Origin: Labia minor
Lineage: Eukaryota > Arthropoda > Insecta > Dermaptera > Spongiphoridae
Length of the DNA stretch: 64,000 bases
Direction: 5' to 3'
Assembly: GCA_963082975.1 (NCBI GenBank)
Contig: OY720348.1
Location: 54,959,564 to 55,023,563 of the forward strand
Position numbers and translations under genes: made by a program. Positions 44,120-58,399 of the stretch are shown here, piece after piece. The notes beneath the pieces were generated by a model. It saw only the letters and a program-made list of their open reading frames with translations, was not told where the DNA came from and ran no database searches. Every line of letters begins with the position of its first letter. Positions within the stretch are counted from its first letter, which is position 1.

Positions 44120-45989
44120 ATATATATATATATATGATATGATATGATTTGGTTTAAAAATATTTAGGTACACCTAGGCATATATATGTTAGTATATAAA
44201 TTAAATATTAACTAATTCTGTTAGAATAGAGGATATGTTATAGAAAAAGTTCAAATTTATAGAACAAGATGATTTATGCTCCAATTTCATTACCAAATTT
44301 GGGCTTCTAATCTATACAAATAAAACAATTTAAAATAAAAAAAATAATTATAGTAATTAATATCAGAGAATTAGATGTTAAACTAATCGAAATCTTTAAT
44401 AATGCTTTTAATCAACGAATAGTATTTTTTATATTAATTACGAGTATCTATTTCATCGTACTAGTATTATAAATCTATTATTTGTAGTCTTATTTCGAAA
44501 TTTAAATAAACGTTTTTCTTTTTAAAATAAATAAAATTGAATTTTATTTATAAATACCTTACTTTATAAGTTGAATCATGTGAAATGAAAAATTCAATAT
44601 CATGTTTTCAAAATTTTTCGTTAATTGTTCAGGAGAATTCTGTCTGACTGAATTGAATTTGATTTTTCTTCTAATATTTTATTTTAATTCCACCACAAGT
44701 ATTCTTATTTTATATAGCGGGATAGTACTACTCCCACTTATCTAAACAATTTATAATTTAATGTTTTTTCTTTTCTATCAAACCCCAGAAACAATCATGA
44801 TTTTTGTAAATGCACCACCCTCATTCATCCTTGGATATCAAGACTCACTATGAACAAGTCAGAACTCGTTCAATAATTTATATTAAATTAATAAATAATA
44901 ATTCTAGTAATTCTCAGAATTTTTAAAATATATCGATATTTAGTTTCATTTCCGACAATTAACCAAATATCCTTTATTTTATTCTAATAGTTCCCATTGG
45001 AATTGATTTATTAAAATGATACCAGATAATTTCATGACAAGACAAGATAAAAGAAATCCTAAATATTATGATTAATATTATTTATCTTCTTCACCAAAGT
45101 ACAATATATTATATCTATCCTATTTCGAATTTAAAAAATAAACGTTATATATTCTCTTGATATTACTATAAATAAAATTTAATTTTGATTATCTGTCTAG
45201 AAGAGATGAATCAATACATTCTTTATAAAATTCTTTCTGTATGTAGAGAGCTTTAAGCGAGAATTTTAGTAATTTTTTTAAATTTAGTATTTTCTGTGTC
45301 GGATGTCTAACTAAAAGGGGCTCCAACTTTGTAAAATCTTCCCAAATTCATAAATATAGTTAATTACCATCCAGTACGTATTTGAACTCTAATTCAAATA
45401 TTCTATTGAATTTAAAAACATAATATTTGAAATGTAGCTCATTCGGAAGAGGGTCATTACCCACACACACAACTTTTTCATTTTTTTTCCTCTAAACTGA
45501 CCGGAAAAATAAAGCTATATATTTGATAGTTTTTCACATGATTAAAAATTGATAAAACTGCTATATATAGAATTTCAGCTTGATTGATTTGCTAAAAATA
45601 CCAGAATTAATTTTTTAACACTGCAAATCACGCGCCAGCACGTGACGTGTTGCCATCAACAAAGAGCCAAACATGCGCTGGTTTAATAAATATTATTTAT
45701 TAATTTTAATTTATAAATTGTAATTAATTAAATTTAATTTAAATATAATATATGTTATTTAATCGAATTCAAACTGCGAGATAGTCCAGATTTTTTTTTT
45801 TTTTTTGATTACTTTTTTTATAAGACAAGAAAAACGATTCCAATGAAAAAAACAACTAACAATGCATACAAATATTAATTTCAATATTATAAATAATTCA
45901 AATGATTTACACTTAAATCGGGCGTCTCTGGAACTAGTTTTTTACTCTAATAAATGCATTATTCCAAGAACTGGGTATTTTTTTTATGT
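44120..45989. other. AT-rich non-coding stretch, probably intronic
   Basis: Right copy of 3270-5138. No gene recognised. Confidence 0.5.
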
Positions 45990-46027
45990 TTAGGTGTGAA
46001 GGGGCGCTCTGAGCAGCTAGTATAATT
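45990..46027 (+). mobile_element. Helitron-type 3' terminus fragment, right copy
   Basis: Same as 5139-5176, with CTAG at 46017-46020. Confidence 0.4.
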
Positions 46028-46314
46028 ATAAAAAATATAAAAAAGAATGGGTAATTCTTAAAAGTACAGTTCCAATTATTAATAAAGAAATAATATAAAA
46101 AAAATAATAATAAAATAAATTACTCAAATAAATTTTAAAAAAATAAAATAAATTATATAAATTAGCGATTTGGGTGTACTAGTTACGAGATAAATGCATT
46201 GGGAATTAATCAAGAAATCCAAATTTAGTAATGCAATTGAAATATTCTATTTATTAGAAGAATAGTTTTTCTAAATATTCTATTATTGAATAAATCTAGG
46301 AATGTGATTAAAAA

Positions 46315-47108
46315 AAAAGATGCAATGGTATTTATATTCAATAGTCATCCACTCATGGATTTGGATAAAACTTTACCAGTAGGTTCTTTTTTAAGTCCAA
46401 ATAAACATTTCTTATGCAATTCTTGCGGGTCGCTTCTAGTTTACGAGATAAAAAGCATTAAAGTTTGCATATAAATCCATTGATATTCTATTTAGCTTCC
46501 ATGTTTCACTAATTTGAGAATCAGAGGGATCCACTAATTTTCTTCAGTTCGGATTAGATATAGAAAAATTTAAAAAATAATTAATTAAATAATTTCTCTA
46601 TATCCAAACCGAACCGAAAAAACCGAAAATTAGGAATAAGTTAATAATTAGTGAATTAGTCAATAAATAAGTTCATAATAAGGTAATCTGGCAATCTTTA
46701 ATCCATTTTATCTTGTAAACTAGAATCGATTAGCATATTATGGACCTCGAAATATAAAGAAATGTTTTATTAACTAATTAACTAATTAAATTGATTTTCG
46801 ATTTTTATGGTTCAGGAATTATTTAATTAATTATTTTTTTAATTTTTCTATATCTAATCCAAACTGAAAAAAGAACAGAAAATTACTTAAGCCCTCTCTG
46901 ATGGTCAAATAATAAAACATGCTAGTTAAATAGAATATCAATGGGTTTATATACAAATTTTAATAATTTTTATCTCGTAAATGAAAAGCGACCGCCACAT
47001 ACTGCTTAAGGAAAGTTCGTTTTGAATCTAAAAAGGAATCCATTGGCAAAGTTTTATCCAAATCCATGACTGGATGACCAGTTTATATAATTACCGATGC
47101 AAAAATAA
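46315..47108. repeat. Long foldback element, right copy
   Basis: Same arms as 5464-6257 at an offset of 40851. In the minus-strand gene model it lies in the intron right after the 47345-47251 exon, so it would be transcribed with the gene. Confidence 0.65.
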
Positions 47109-47250
47109 ATCAATTGGAAATATTATATGTAGTATTGAAGGAAATTGTTTTAAAAAAATGTAAAAGAATGTTTTTCTATGCAAATCCAATAATATAATAA
47201 TAGAAAAATAGAATAGATTAGATGTTTAAAAAAATAAATAACTAACTTAC

Positions 47251-47345
47251 CATGTAATGGAGGGTGTGATTAGAATAGTATACAACTATAATGCATGGAG
47301 TGGATGCAACCTTCCTTCATGGCCCATTCTTTGTAAATTGTAATT
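47251..47345 (-). other. Candidate 95-nt exon upstream of the 38835-40141 exons
   Basis: Acceptor TTTCTTTTTCCAG and donor ATG|GTAAGT. Its 3' phase fits the 40141 exon, and the last codons read LYTILITPSITC, a hydrophobic run. A TAG lies upstream in that frame, so either an internal acceptor (ATTATAG) is used, or the exon is non-coding, or the gene is damaged. Identical to 6400-6494. Confidence 0.4.
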
Positions 47346-47720
47346 CTGGAAAAAGAAAAAAAAGGAAATTATTATTTTTGTTATATAGATAGGAATATTT
47401 AAAAAAATTCGGAAAGGATAGTATATCTAATATGAATTTTTGTTATTATTTCTATAATTCTCCCTATTATAGGCTTAATAGACTGGAACTTACTTTTCAG
47501 TTTTATTTCCTAATTAGCGGTGCGATTTTCAAAAGAATCACTTGTATCTATTCACAGTGTATTCAACGATTAATTATAGAATACAAATTTTAGATGGCTT
47601 GAACTATTCCAAGACAAAGAGAGTGTAAATTTAGGTGATAAAGTGTCTGTTTGTGCGCGTCAGTAATGGCTACCAAACTAATCCACGTTTTACCGCTAGT
47701 ATTTATTTCTCCAATTACTT

Positions 47721-47743
47721 GGGGGGTGGGAGTGGGGCAGGGG
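47721..47743 (+). other. G-quadruplex-forming motif, right copy
   Basis: Same four G runs as 6870-6892. Confidence 0.6.
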
Positions 47744-47906
47744 AAGAGGGGAGAGGCGCCAAAAAGTTCTATTAATCCAATAGGTTACATTACGAATCAG
47801 AAAATAAACTGCGCATATTATCTATTCGTCAATTCAATAGGATCATGAATTATATATATATATATATTAATTCATTTTTTTATATATTAAATAATTGAAA
47901 TTTTAT

Positions 47907-48005
47907 AAATACTATGTATATACTAGCTGCTAGGAGCGCCTTCGGCGCTCTTCACACCTAGACGGGGGCTCCGCCCCCTGTACCCCCGAGTGTTACATAG
48001 TATTT
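47907..48005 (-). mobile_element. 99-bp three-stem element, copy 5
   Basis: Same as 7056-7154, including the CTAGGAG variant, as expected for the block X duplicate. Confidence 0.55.
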
Positions 48006-48492
48006 GGTTGAATTTAATTAATCTTTTTTGTTTTATATTTTTGTTATTTTAATTACTTCTTTATATTTCACAAATGAAAATATTTAAACAAAATAACTGA
48101 TTTGAATTTGTATATAGAATTTCTCCCTCTCTTCGATATTGACAATCATAAGAGAAGGGTCTGGACTTCCGCATTTTAGAATAAATTGCTCAAAAAATTT
48201 ACTATTTTTTTCAATTAAGAAAATTCGTAATTATATTATTTAGATTTAATTTTAAAAAAAATGTGGAAAAAGTTATTTTTAATTGTTTTCTCAATGAAAA
48301 TTTAGTAAGGATTTAATTTATTAATTTGAATGATTGTTTTTAAATTTAATTAAATTTTAATACAATAAAATGAATACTTATAGAAACTATTTAGGCAATT
48401 TATTCCAATTTATTATGCTATAAAATAATATAATAATTTTCTTAATATATTTTTATTTTTAAACAAATTAGTTTTTAATCTCATTTAGTACT

Positions 48493-48542
<50 letters not shown>

Positions 48543-48977
48543 GGTATATACTGATATATGTTTTTGAACTTGAAAAATATCCACATGACTTTGAAAGGCG
48601 AATCAAACTGTTTAAGTCTCATGAGGAAATTCAATTTATGTATTTTTTTATTAATTAAGATAAATTAATAAATAGTATTTAAAAATATTAAAATCAAAAT
48701 ATTTATATCAGTGTGACTTAATTATTAGATTTTGGAATATATATTTATAGCTTACTATATATATTTTTTATATAATAATCTCTTAAAAACAATTTTCATT
48801 TTTTAAATTACTATTTATTTAAATAGATAAAATTAAAAAACATTAAATCATAATTTCTATTAAAATATTAAATAAGTTTGACCTAATTTATGAAATAAAT
48901 TAATATAATTATTTTTACTATGATTTAAATATTTTAAATGATATTTAATTAATTAAAAACTTATAATAAATTAAATA

Positions 48978-49980
48978 TTTTAATAATCCAGCCAATTGAT
49001 AAAACATGAACAGTGACTTCGAATTGAAATAGACATCAGATGAATTCTTATTAAATGTTTTATAATGATAAATAATTTATGGTTTATTCAAATTATATAA
49101 AAAGCCTTAAAAAGTGCCATGCATCAGAATAATCTCGAATAAATATAAAAATACATTATATTATTATTTAGATTATCCCAGTATAAAATATAAATAAAAA
49201 AAATTTATTCTTATGTAATATATTGAAAAAAGATTTTTATAAGTTTATATAGAACTATATAATTTTATTTTTTTGTTATTTATTTAAATTAAAATATTTT
49301 AAATTAATATTAAATAGAATAAATACATATGGAAGTTATATTATACGTATATAATTAAATGAAAAGAATGAAAAATTATTTTGTGACAATTTTACAATGA
49401 TAATTGTGAGGAGGAGTTGAGAGGGTTGTAATTGGTTATCGCGAGTTAGAATAAATGATAATAAACCTCACCCCGAGGTTGAATTTTGACAAGAACAGCG
49501 CCGCTCGCCGAGCGCCCTGGCTATGCGAGCGCACTCACACACGAACACTGATAGACTGACTACCGCTCGAGCGGCTGGCTAAGAAGAGCCCCTGGCATTT
49601 AGGCAACCCGCTTCGCTAGTTTCCAAATTTAAAATTTTCATATTTAAAGTACCTGGATTATCCAGCAGCCGCTCAGAAGAATAAAAATGTATACTTTACT
49701 AAGTGTTTTAATAATATTAATTAATTTTAATAATATTCTTAAATTTGAATTAGTAAATTGATTGAGTATATTGATTTATTATGATTATACTCTCTTCTGG
49801 TATTTTTATCTTATAATTAAATAATAATTATTATTTATATATATACAATCTGTATATTTATTGAATAAACCATAAATTAATATTTATTATAAAACATTTA
49901 ATAAGAAATCATTTGATGTCTATTTCAATTCGAAGACACTGTTCATGTCATGCTTTATCAATTAGCTGGATTATTAAAAT
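48978..49980. mobile_element. 1-kb element with ~110-bp terminal inverted repeats, right copy
   Basis: Arms at about 48978-49089 and 49862-49980; the GC-rich core with CCGCTCGAGCGG is preserved. Differs from 8115-9116 by a few substitutions. Confidence 0.55.
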
Positions 49981-50136
49981 ATATAAACTTTATATTAATT
50001 TTAATCTTAATTTAAATTATCTAATTTATCATATTTTCATTCAATTAATGTCATTTTATCATATTTATTAAATTTTTTATATGAATTAAGAAAGTTATAC
50101 ACATTTATTTTAAATATATATCATTTGAAATAAGTT

Positions 50137-50169
50137 GACCTGTGGCCAGGTCCGAACCGATCGACGGTT
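50137..50169. other. Twin short hairpins, right copy
   Basis: Same two stems as 9273-9305, unchanged. Confidence 0.5.
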
Positions 50170-50310
50170 TGAAATAAATTAATTTCCAGCTACAGAAACA
50201 ATTTCAAATAATTTTAATATATCTATTAATGAAATAAAAAACAGATATGGATATAACATAAATATTTTTAATTTTATTTTTATTTATAATATATATGTAA
50301 GACCAGGCTG

Positions 50311-50338
50311 TGACGTCATGAATGGCTGGATGACGTCA
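50311..50338. promoter_or_regulatory. Pair of full CRE palindromes, right copy
   Basis: TGACGTCA at 50311-50318 and 50331-50338; the 20-bp spacing is kept although the DNA between has one substitution. Confidence 0.35.
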
Positions 50339-50483
50339 TATAATTTTAAATCAAGAAAAAACTAATAAATATGATTTTCCCGAGGATAAAACCAATACAA
50401 AGTGCATGATATTCGTGGTGATATATAAAAAAATCTCCTCATGTGAAATTTTGTGTGAAAATAACCCTTCCCTTACTATCGTC

Positions 50484-50815
50484 GGTCGGTAAAAATATAA
50501 AAAAGAATGGGTAATTCTTAAAAGTACAGTTCCAATTATTAATAAAGAAATAATATAAAAAAAATAATAATAAAATAAATTACTCAAATAAATTTTAAAA
50601 AAATAAAATAAATTATATAAATTAGCGTTTTGTGTGCATTGGGAATTAATCAAGAAATCCAAATTTAGTAATGCAATAGAAATATTCTATTTATTAGAAG
50701 AATAGTTTTTCTAAATATTATTGAATAAAACTAGGAATGTGATTAAAAAAAAAAGATGCAATGGTATTTATATTCAATAGTCATCCACTCATGCATTTGG
50801 TTAAAAGTCAATATT
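50484..50815. repeat. Truncated copy of 9893-10225
   Basis: Begins AAAAATATAAAAAAG and ends with the AAAAGTCAATATTA junction that is peculiar to the shortened copy at 9893-11387. It then jumps to the AAGATATGCAAAAATT of the unit spacer (about 13529). The right-hand BEL array was therefore preceded by the same shortened block as the left. Confidence 0.75.
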
Positions 50816-51986
50816 ATAAGATATGCAAAAATTTTTAAATTCTGAGCAATGTGCAGACAAAAACCTTTTTATATATATATCTATATATATATTATTATTA
50901 TAAGATAATGTCTATGTGGTTGAATTTATCAAATATCATATGGATTGAAATTAAAATAAGAAAAAATCTCGAGGAATCAAGTTAGTTCATAGTATGCATT
51001 GGCTGTCTACCTACAAGGGGCTTCTATCCAAAACTCATTTTCAAGTTTTCTATTCTTTACAAACTTAATTAAAAAGAATGACAAATTCCTATCTAGCATT
51101 GAATAGTAGAATATAATTTAATAATTAGATAGAATCAATAAAAAAAGAAATAAGAAATTGGTTGGAAAAATCTAATACAAGTAATAATTGAAAAAATATG
51201 GAGTGTCTCCACTCGATTATCTCGCTAATTAGAATCCTAAAATATGATATTTAATATTAAATATCTTCTTCATCTAAATTTACAATTTACATAATTTGTA
51301 GCATATCTCAAATTTCAAATAAACGTAATTCTCTTTATATTTAATCAAATTTAAAGCATATTCTTTCTATAAGATATTGGAAATAAAAAATTCATTGCGT
51401 TCTTTTTAAAAGTTTGATGTGTATCTTTAGAAGAATTTCAGGAGATTTTTTTTAATAAAATATATTCGAATAAGCGTGTTTAAAATAAAATAAGGGCACT
51501 AAAAGGGTTATTATTTGAAAAATAATTATTTGCTCTACAGTTTTCCAAAACTATCATCATTAAGGAATATTCATATTAATTTTATAAATTTTATATACTT
51601 TTGAAAAAATATTATACTGATTTAATACATATCCCGCCATCTATTGCGATTAGTGTTGACTACATTTAAAAGTTTTATATTAAAATATTATTTTCAATAT
51701 TATTCATTAAGTATATATATATATAGCAATAATTAAAATTAAATTAATTTAAATTAAACTGATTTAATAATAAAAATAATTATCATTCTATTAAAGGAGA
51801 AATACAAAGGAATATATCAAAAGAATTGAAAAAAATCTCTCAACCAAGAACTGAAATCTAATTTCTAAATTATGATGAAATTCAAATATCTTGTTATATA
51901 CTAAGGGTATATGTTATCATTATCATCTATAATATACTATAAAATTAAAAATTAAAATATATAATAAATACATATACAATACTTAC

Positions 51987-52175
51987 AATGGATTGATTAA
52001 TGGTAGCTAATGGAGTCGACAAACACTTCAACCGGATCATCGTCTTCAATTCCTGGAAAACAAAGACTAATATGAAATAATGTTTTCCTGGAATAATTGA
52101 TATTGGAAATCTACTCACCTTTTTAATGGATCCGTAAAAGTGAAAGATTGCCATCAACATCGATCGATGATACAT
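51987..52175 (-). other. Exon-like pair with a 66-nt in-frame intron (copy 4)
   Basis: As at 14628-14816, with a few substitutions, including CTTCAATTCC for CTTGAATCCC at the second exon's 5' edge. The AG acceptor is kept and the frame stays open. Confidence 0.35.
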
Positions 52176-52531
52176 GAAAAACAAGAATAAAAGACATATT
52201 TATTAAGTATGAAAATAGATTAGAATAATATTAAAATATTTCTTAAAAAAATACTTAAGTTCTCCTACTGTCCAAAAATTCTTTAAATTTTTCATATATT
52301 ATCCTATTCCTATGATAGATATCCTTCAATTTCTATTAAATAATATACATTATAAATATTCATTGAATTGAATTTCAAACATTAATGATGATATATTATA
52401 GAAATTTCTATAAAAGGATAAAATAAAATATTTCACTATTATCTTATCTTCTTCAACTATTATTTTTTAAGTTTAAAAACGGTTTTAAATAATTTTTAAT
52501 ATATCAATATATGTTTTATCTATCACCATCA

Positions 52532-55500
52532 TTATAATTATATTCAATACTGTTGATATAATTGTATTTAATTTTTCACAATTTGTCTCATTTGATATCA
52601 ACTTAATATCAAAAATCTTTAACTTTATATTATATCTAAATTTTAATCCTAAGTATTGTTATTTGTTCCTTTATTAAATTTTATATTCAGTTGCATAAAA
52701 CATTCTGTTTTATTTAATCAATCCTATTTTTATTTCATTGTTTCTTTCCAGAAATTTGGATAGGAATAGTTTCGATTTAAAGGTACCTAAAGCATCTTTG
52801 TTGAGTTAACAAGATCCGATTTTCGCTTTTCCATTAGGCACACCCCTTTTTATATTTCATTAATTAATTTCAATACAGTTTTGTCGTGTTCTGAACAAAA
52901 TACGACTGGCGACTTACTCTTTTATATACCTATCTTTATTTTCCTTCCATATCACGGTCATTCCAATCTAAGATAACTTTCCATTGGCTAGTTATCTTCA
53001 AACCCCCCCCCCCCCCAACAGCTTCCAGTTCCGAATTATTTCCCTTTCGGGTCGTAATAAGGGCTTTAAGCCGTGTTATAGTGACGACACGCTGACAGGA
53101 CAGGTGCGATTTTATCGATACCCTGTCTCCTTATAATCGAAATTTTCTTGTTTTTTTTCTCGAGAGAAACACATTAATTATAAATTTTGAAATTTATTAA
53201 ATTCTATCTTTTCTTAACACTATGGCTAAGGCAAGTTTCAAACAGGCAACTAGTCTATGGGCATTCATTTCAACGGATGTCCAATTCGTTAAAGATTTTA
53301 AAAAAAAGTTGATATCAGACAATTGTAATCATGTAAATGAATTTATAAATAATTGTTCTGAAACAGTTCAGAAGTTGGATAAATTTATTAATTTTATTTT
53401 AGATAATAATTTACATTCAAATGCATGTGAAACCGAGTTTAAAGAGGCTTGTGAAGCACGTTTGCTTTTGAAACATATGCTAGTCGATGCAAAGGCTTTA
53501 CCAGAAGTGAAACCCATTCCAGCCGAACACAAAATGGCGGCTGCTGTCCCCACCCTCCCTAAACTTAACATTGAGCGTTTCGGAGGAGATATCCTCAGTT
53601 ACACAGCTTTCAAGCAGCAATTTGACTGCTCTATCACTAACAACGTTCAACTGGGCGGGATCGACAAGCTCAAATACTTAAGAAGCTATCTTCATTCAGA
53701 AGCTTATTGTTTAATAAGCCATCTCAGCTTATCAGATGGCAATTTTGAGGTTGCACTGGCAATCCTCGATCAACATTACAATCAGCGGCGCACACTTGTT
53801 TACGCGCATATTTCCGCTTTATACAACTTTCCTAAAGTTTCAGCCCCGAATAAACACGAGTATTCAAAACTATGCTCAACCGTTTTGCAATTAATTTCGG
53901 AGCTGGGTGCACTGAAGATAGAAACCACTACTTGGAGCCCGATGCTGGGCCTATGGATTCTTGACAAGCTGCCACCTGCTGTTAAGGACCAGTTTCTAAT
54001 GCAACTTCCGGATGATAATGTTATACCTGAAGTTGAATCCATTCTTCAATATATTCAGAAGATGGCCAAGTTCACAGCTGACAAGGAGCGAGAAGGCAGT
54101 CATATTAAAAATAAGCTAAGTTATCCTCTTTCTAAAAAACCAAGTTACAAAAAACAAAGCAATTATAAAAAATTTTACTTGAAATCTAATTATACAAATT
54201 CTAAAAATGTTGGTTCTAGTAAAATTAACTGAAAATTTCTATGTTTTCTTTGTAAGAAAGACCACTTAATTTTTAAATGTCCTGAGTTTATTAATTGGAC
54301 AGTTCAAAAGAGGTGTGACTTTTGTCAAGCCAATAACTTATGTAAAGTATGCTTGTCTAGACATAATGGAAAATGCAAATCATTAAACTCTTGTCAAATA
54401 TGTCAAAACAGACACTCATCCTTTTTGCACTTTTCTAGGTCTAATAACAACACCGTCAGGGAGCAGAGAGAGAGAGACAATGATTCATCGTCAAACGCCA
54501 AGGAGTCACCCGTCGGCGGGGAGCTGGAACCGCGGACGCAAAATTCGTCATCGCGTGATGTTTATCACCTTAAGGATGACAGCGAAATTTTACTTTCAAA
54601 AGTTTCCATGAGGGTATTCACTCCAGGTGGTATTGCCATTATTCTTCCATGTTTCATAGACTCTGGTTCACAAATAAGCGCTATAAGCCATGATGTTGCG
54701 TCCTCTCTTAATCTGCCTTTAATCCCCCATAAAATGTCCATTGGCGGAATAGACAATTCATTTTCTATTCAGTCAAAATATAAAGTAAATTTGAACTGTC
54801 AATCGACAGTCAATGATTTTGAATTTTCCCATTTATTCCAGGTTATTGATTCAATTCAAACAGTTATACCCTCAAATTATTTAAATTCTAATCAATTTGA
54901 TTTCGTTAAGAATTTCCCCTGGGCTGATCCCAATTACTGTATCCCCACAAAAGTTAAAATTATCATTGGGTCTGATTTAATACCATTAATATTGAAATCT
55001 CATAACATTCTAAGTCCCAATAAATCCATTGTAGCAATAGACACCAAATTAGGTTGGACCTTTTGTGGTCGAGCATCACACGAGTCCAGCATTAATCATA
55101 TTGTAACTCAATCTTCTGAACAAATAGAAGATAACACTTTGGACAAGAATCATGACCTTATTTTGAAATTATTTGAAATGGACCAAATGGGTCTATCTAC
55201 AAAGATAGACTCGAACAACGAGGTGGAGAAACATTTTGTTAAAAATGTAAAATTATTAAATTCTGGCCATCTCGAAGTAGATCTACCTTTTGTTAATAGT
55301 TCTAAACCGTTGGGACAATCCTTTAACAAGGCTTTGCAAGTTTTTAACAGTTTAGAAAGGAAAATGTCTAAAGACAAGTCCTTATTTATCGAATATCATG
55401 ATTACATGAAGAATATGCTTAATCAAGGCTTCATGGAAAGGGTAGGCCCCCTCTCGTGTCATAACCATGCCCAAAAGAATAGCTTTTACCTGCCTCATCA

Positions 55501-58399
55501 CGTGATTTATAAAAAATCAAATCACTCCATGAGAGTCGTGATGAATGGCAGTTGCCCATCTTCTAATCATTTATCATTAAATTCTATTTTATCCATTGGC
55601 CCACCCCTCCAAAATGACTTGAGATTGATTTTACTCAAGTCGCGATTAAATTCTATTTTATTATCTACTGACATAGTTAGCATGTATCTTATGATTTCAA
55701 TTAACCCCACACATAGGTATTTCCTAAGAATTATTTGGAAATTACCTGAAGACGATCATGCACAGATTTTTCGCATGTGTCGTCTCCCCTTCGGATTAGC
55801 TTGTAGTGCATTTTTAGCGGTTCGCTGTTTATTTTATCTTGCTGACAAGCATAAGTCGACTCACCCGTTGGCTTATCGAGTTATTAAGCAAAATTCTTAC
55901 TTGGATGATTTTATCATCACTGCATCCTCATCGGATGAATTGATTAAAATTGTCAATCAATTAGTGGATCTTTTGAAAACTTATAATTTTTTACTTAACA
56001 AATGGTCCACTAATGACCAAAATATTTTAGACTATTTATTGAATCATTTTAATCAAAATGACAATATTAAATATAATCCCATTCACTCTTCCACTAAATT
56101 ATTGGGAGTGATGTGGAGCCCAAGTAATGACAGATTTCTTTTTGATATTCCTGACGTGTCTGTCAACGTTTTAACTAAACGCTCTTTGCTTTCGCTTACA
56201 GCGTCTCATTGGGACCCAATTGGAATTGTTTCCCCTGTTACAATATCCCTTCGGATATTATTACAAGTGGCTTGGAAGTCACCTTTAAAATTGGGCTGGG
56301 ATGACCCCTTGCCAGATAACATACAATCCTTTTGGTTGAAATTTAAATCAGAATACCCTTTACTTTCAAATTATAACATCCCACGTCTATTAATTCACCC
56401 TTTAGGCAAAACATTTAAAATTTTCGCTTTTAGCGATGCAAGTGAGTCAGCATACGGATTTTGCTCGTATCCTGTATCCTTTGACCAAAACAATCTCATA
56501 TTATCATCTGTTTTCTTGTTATCTCGCTTTAGGGTATCCCCTATAAAAAAAATGTCAATTGCAAGATTAGAATTAGCTGCGTATTCTTTAATGTGTCAGT
56601 CGATCAACTTTATTTACCCATCTTTCGAAGTTCCTATTGACAGAATCCACTTGTTTAGTGATTCTAAAGTTGTTTTAAGTTGGGTCCTTTCCGATCCCAA
56701 CCGATTTAAAACTTACATTTCCAATCGAATAACTCATATACAAAATTTAGACTTTTCTCCCACTCATTCTTATATATCTACTGAATTGAATCCTGCTGAT
56801 TTAGCCACTAGGTCAATCAGCATTTCTAAATTTATATCTAATCCTTTATGGCAAACAGGTCCATTGGATATTAATTCAAATGTATTACCTTTTGATAAAA
56901 GCTTATGTGCTAATGCACTTGATCATTCTTTATTAGAAGAAAAGGCTGATGCCTCCTTATTTATTTTATCCCTAAAAAATAAGTTTAACTATATTGAAAA
57001 TTTTATACAAAATTATTCCTCCTTTTATAAATTAGTTATTCATATTGCCACTTGGCACAAGTATTTTGAATATCTTAAGTTTAAACTAGCGGCCTCTAAA
57101 AGCAATTCTCAAATTAAGAATTGTTTCAATGGTTTAACTTCAGAGGATTTAAATCGAGCTAAATTGTTTTTAATAAAAAATGCTCAGAATTTCTATTATT
57201 CCCAGGACATCAAAAATTTGTCACAAAACAAAGATGTCGAAAACTCATCTCTTAAATTGCTTTCACCTTTTTTAGACAGTGAAAATTATTTGCGCTTAGG
57301 TGGGCGTATAAATAAATCCAAATTTTCTTACAATTTTAAACACCCATATTTACTCCCCTCTGAGAGTTTCTTAATCCCTCTTTTAATTCGTTATTATCAC
57401 TTGCGTACCATGCATATGGGACCTAGCGCCCTTCAGGCATTTCTTAATAGCCATTTGTGGATTCCTCGACTTCGAAAACTCATTCGAAAAGTCTGTTTCG
57501 ATTGCATTACTTGCAAGGCTCAGAAATCACAAAATGTTAAAACCCCTATAGGTGATTTACCTATTGACAGGTTAAACATAGCACCCAATTTTTCAACTGT
57601 CATGATCGATTATGCCGGTCCTTTTGAAGCCTCTTTAGTTAGAAAAAAGGGTCAAATTTATGTAAAAACTTATGCTTTACTATTCAAATGTCTTGTTACA
57701 AAAGGGGTGAATATTGAATTGTGTTATGATCTTACCACCTCTTCCTTTATGAACGCTTTTAAACGTTTTGTAGCACGACGAGGTTGCCCTCGCAAAATTT
57801 ATTCCGATAACGCCACTACCTTTGTTTCGGCCAGTAAAATTTTAAAGTCTGATTATAAATATTTAATAACACAATTTCAGAACCCGCTGTTTAAAAATTA
57901 TCTTTTAGAACATAATATTGATTGGCATTTTTCACCTCCCCTGTCCCCTCATATGAACGGATTAATAGAGAACGCAGTCAAGGCACTTAAATTTCATCTC
58001 AAAAGAGTTACGTCAAATCTAAAATTTTCCGTCTCCGAGCTGTCTACCCTCTTGGATGTAGCCGAGTCATTCATTAACATGCGTCCTCTGTTTCATATCC
58101 TTGCAGACGACGGTGAGGTTGATATCTTAACCCCTTCACATTTTTTGCTTTCCAAACCTGTTTCTCTTTCTCTGGCCTCAGATGGTTTTGTGGAGAATAT
58201 AAATTTAAGTACTAGATATAAAATGGTTCAGAATGTAACTTCGCAATTGTGGCGCACCTGGTCTAAATCATATGTTGCCCAATTGCAACTTAAAGCCAAA
58301 GTAAAAAATTGTACAAATTTAAATGTAAACGACATTGTTTTGATCAAAGACCTGTCTTTGATACCTAACAACTGGGTAAAAGGTCGAGTGTTGAAATTA
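52532..58399 (+). mobile_element. BEL/Pao retrotransposon copy 3 (BEL3)
   Basis: Same 5' breakpoint, leader (C run of 14), Gag and in-frame TGA as BEL1 and BEL2. The 3' end stops at AAATTATA (58400) and is fused to an internal pol position of another copy (equivalent to about 17924). Confidence 0.9.
53222..54232 (+). CDS. gag: BEL3 Gag
   Basis: Same 336-residue product as the other copies, with DUF1759 and terminal TGA at 54230-54232. Confidence 0.85.
   Translation: MAKASFKQATSLWAFISTDVQFVKDFKKKLISDNCNHVNEFINNCSETVQKLDKFINFILDNNLHSNACETEFKEACEARLLLKHMLVDAKALPEVKPIPAEHKMAAAVPTLPKLNIERFGGDILSYTAFKQQFDCSITNNVQLGGIDKLKYLRSYLHSEAYCLISHLSLSDGNFEVALAILDQHYNQRRTLVYAHISALYNFPKVSAPNKHEYSKLCSTVLQLISELGALKIETTTWSPMLGLWILDKLPPAVKDQFLMQLPDDNVIPEVESILQYIQKMAKFTADKEREGSHIKNKLSYPLSKKPSYKKQSNYKKFYLKSNYTNSKNVGSSKIN

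Larger units (their letters stand above)
35933..50483. repeat. Block X', right copy of the large duplication
   Basis: Corresponds to 6-9892 with two large insertions and one ~270-bp deletion (near 50477). The offset is 35927 at the left end and about 40851-40863 after the insertions. It contains the intact version of the minus-strand exon set. Confidence 0.9.
50816..58399. repeat. Tandem unit 4 (5'-truncated spacer plus BEL3)
   Basis: The spacer starts at the equivalent of 13529, so the non-LTR remnant is missing. It retains the 91-bp segment (about 51443-51540) that unit 1 lacks. The unit ends abruptly inside BEL3. Confidence 0.8.
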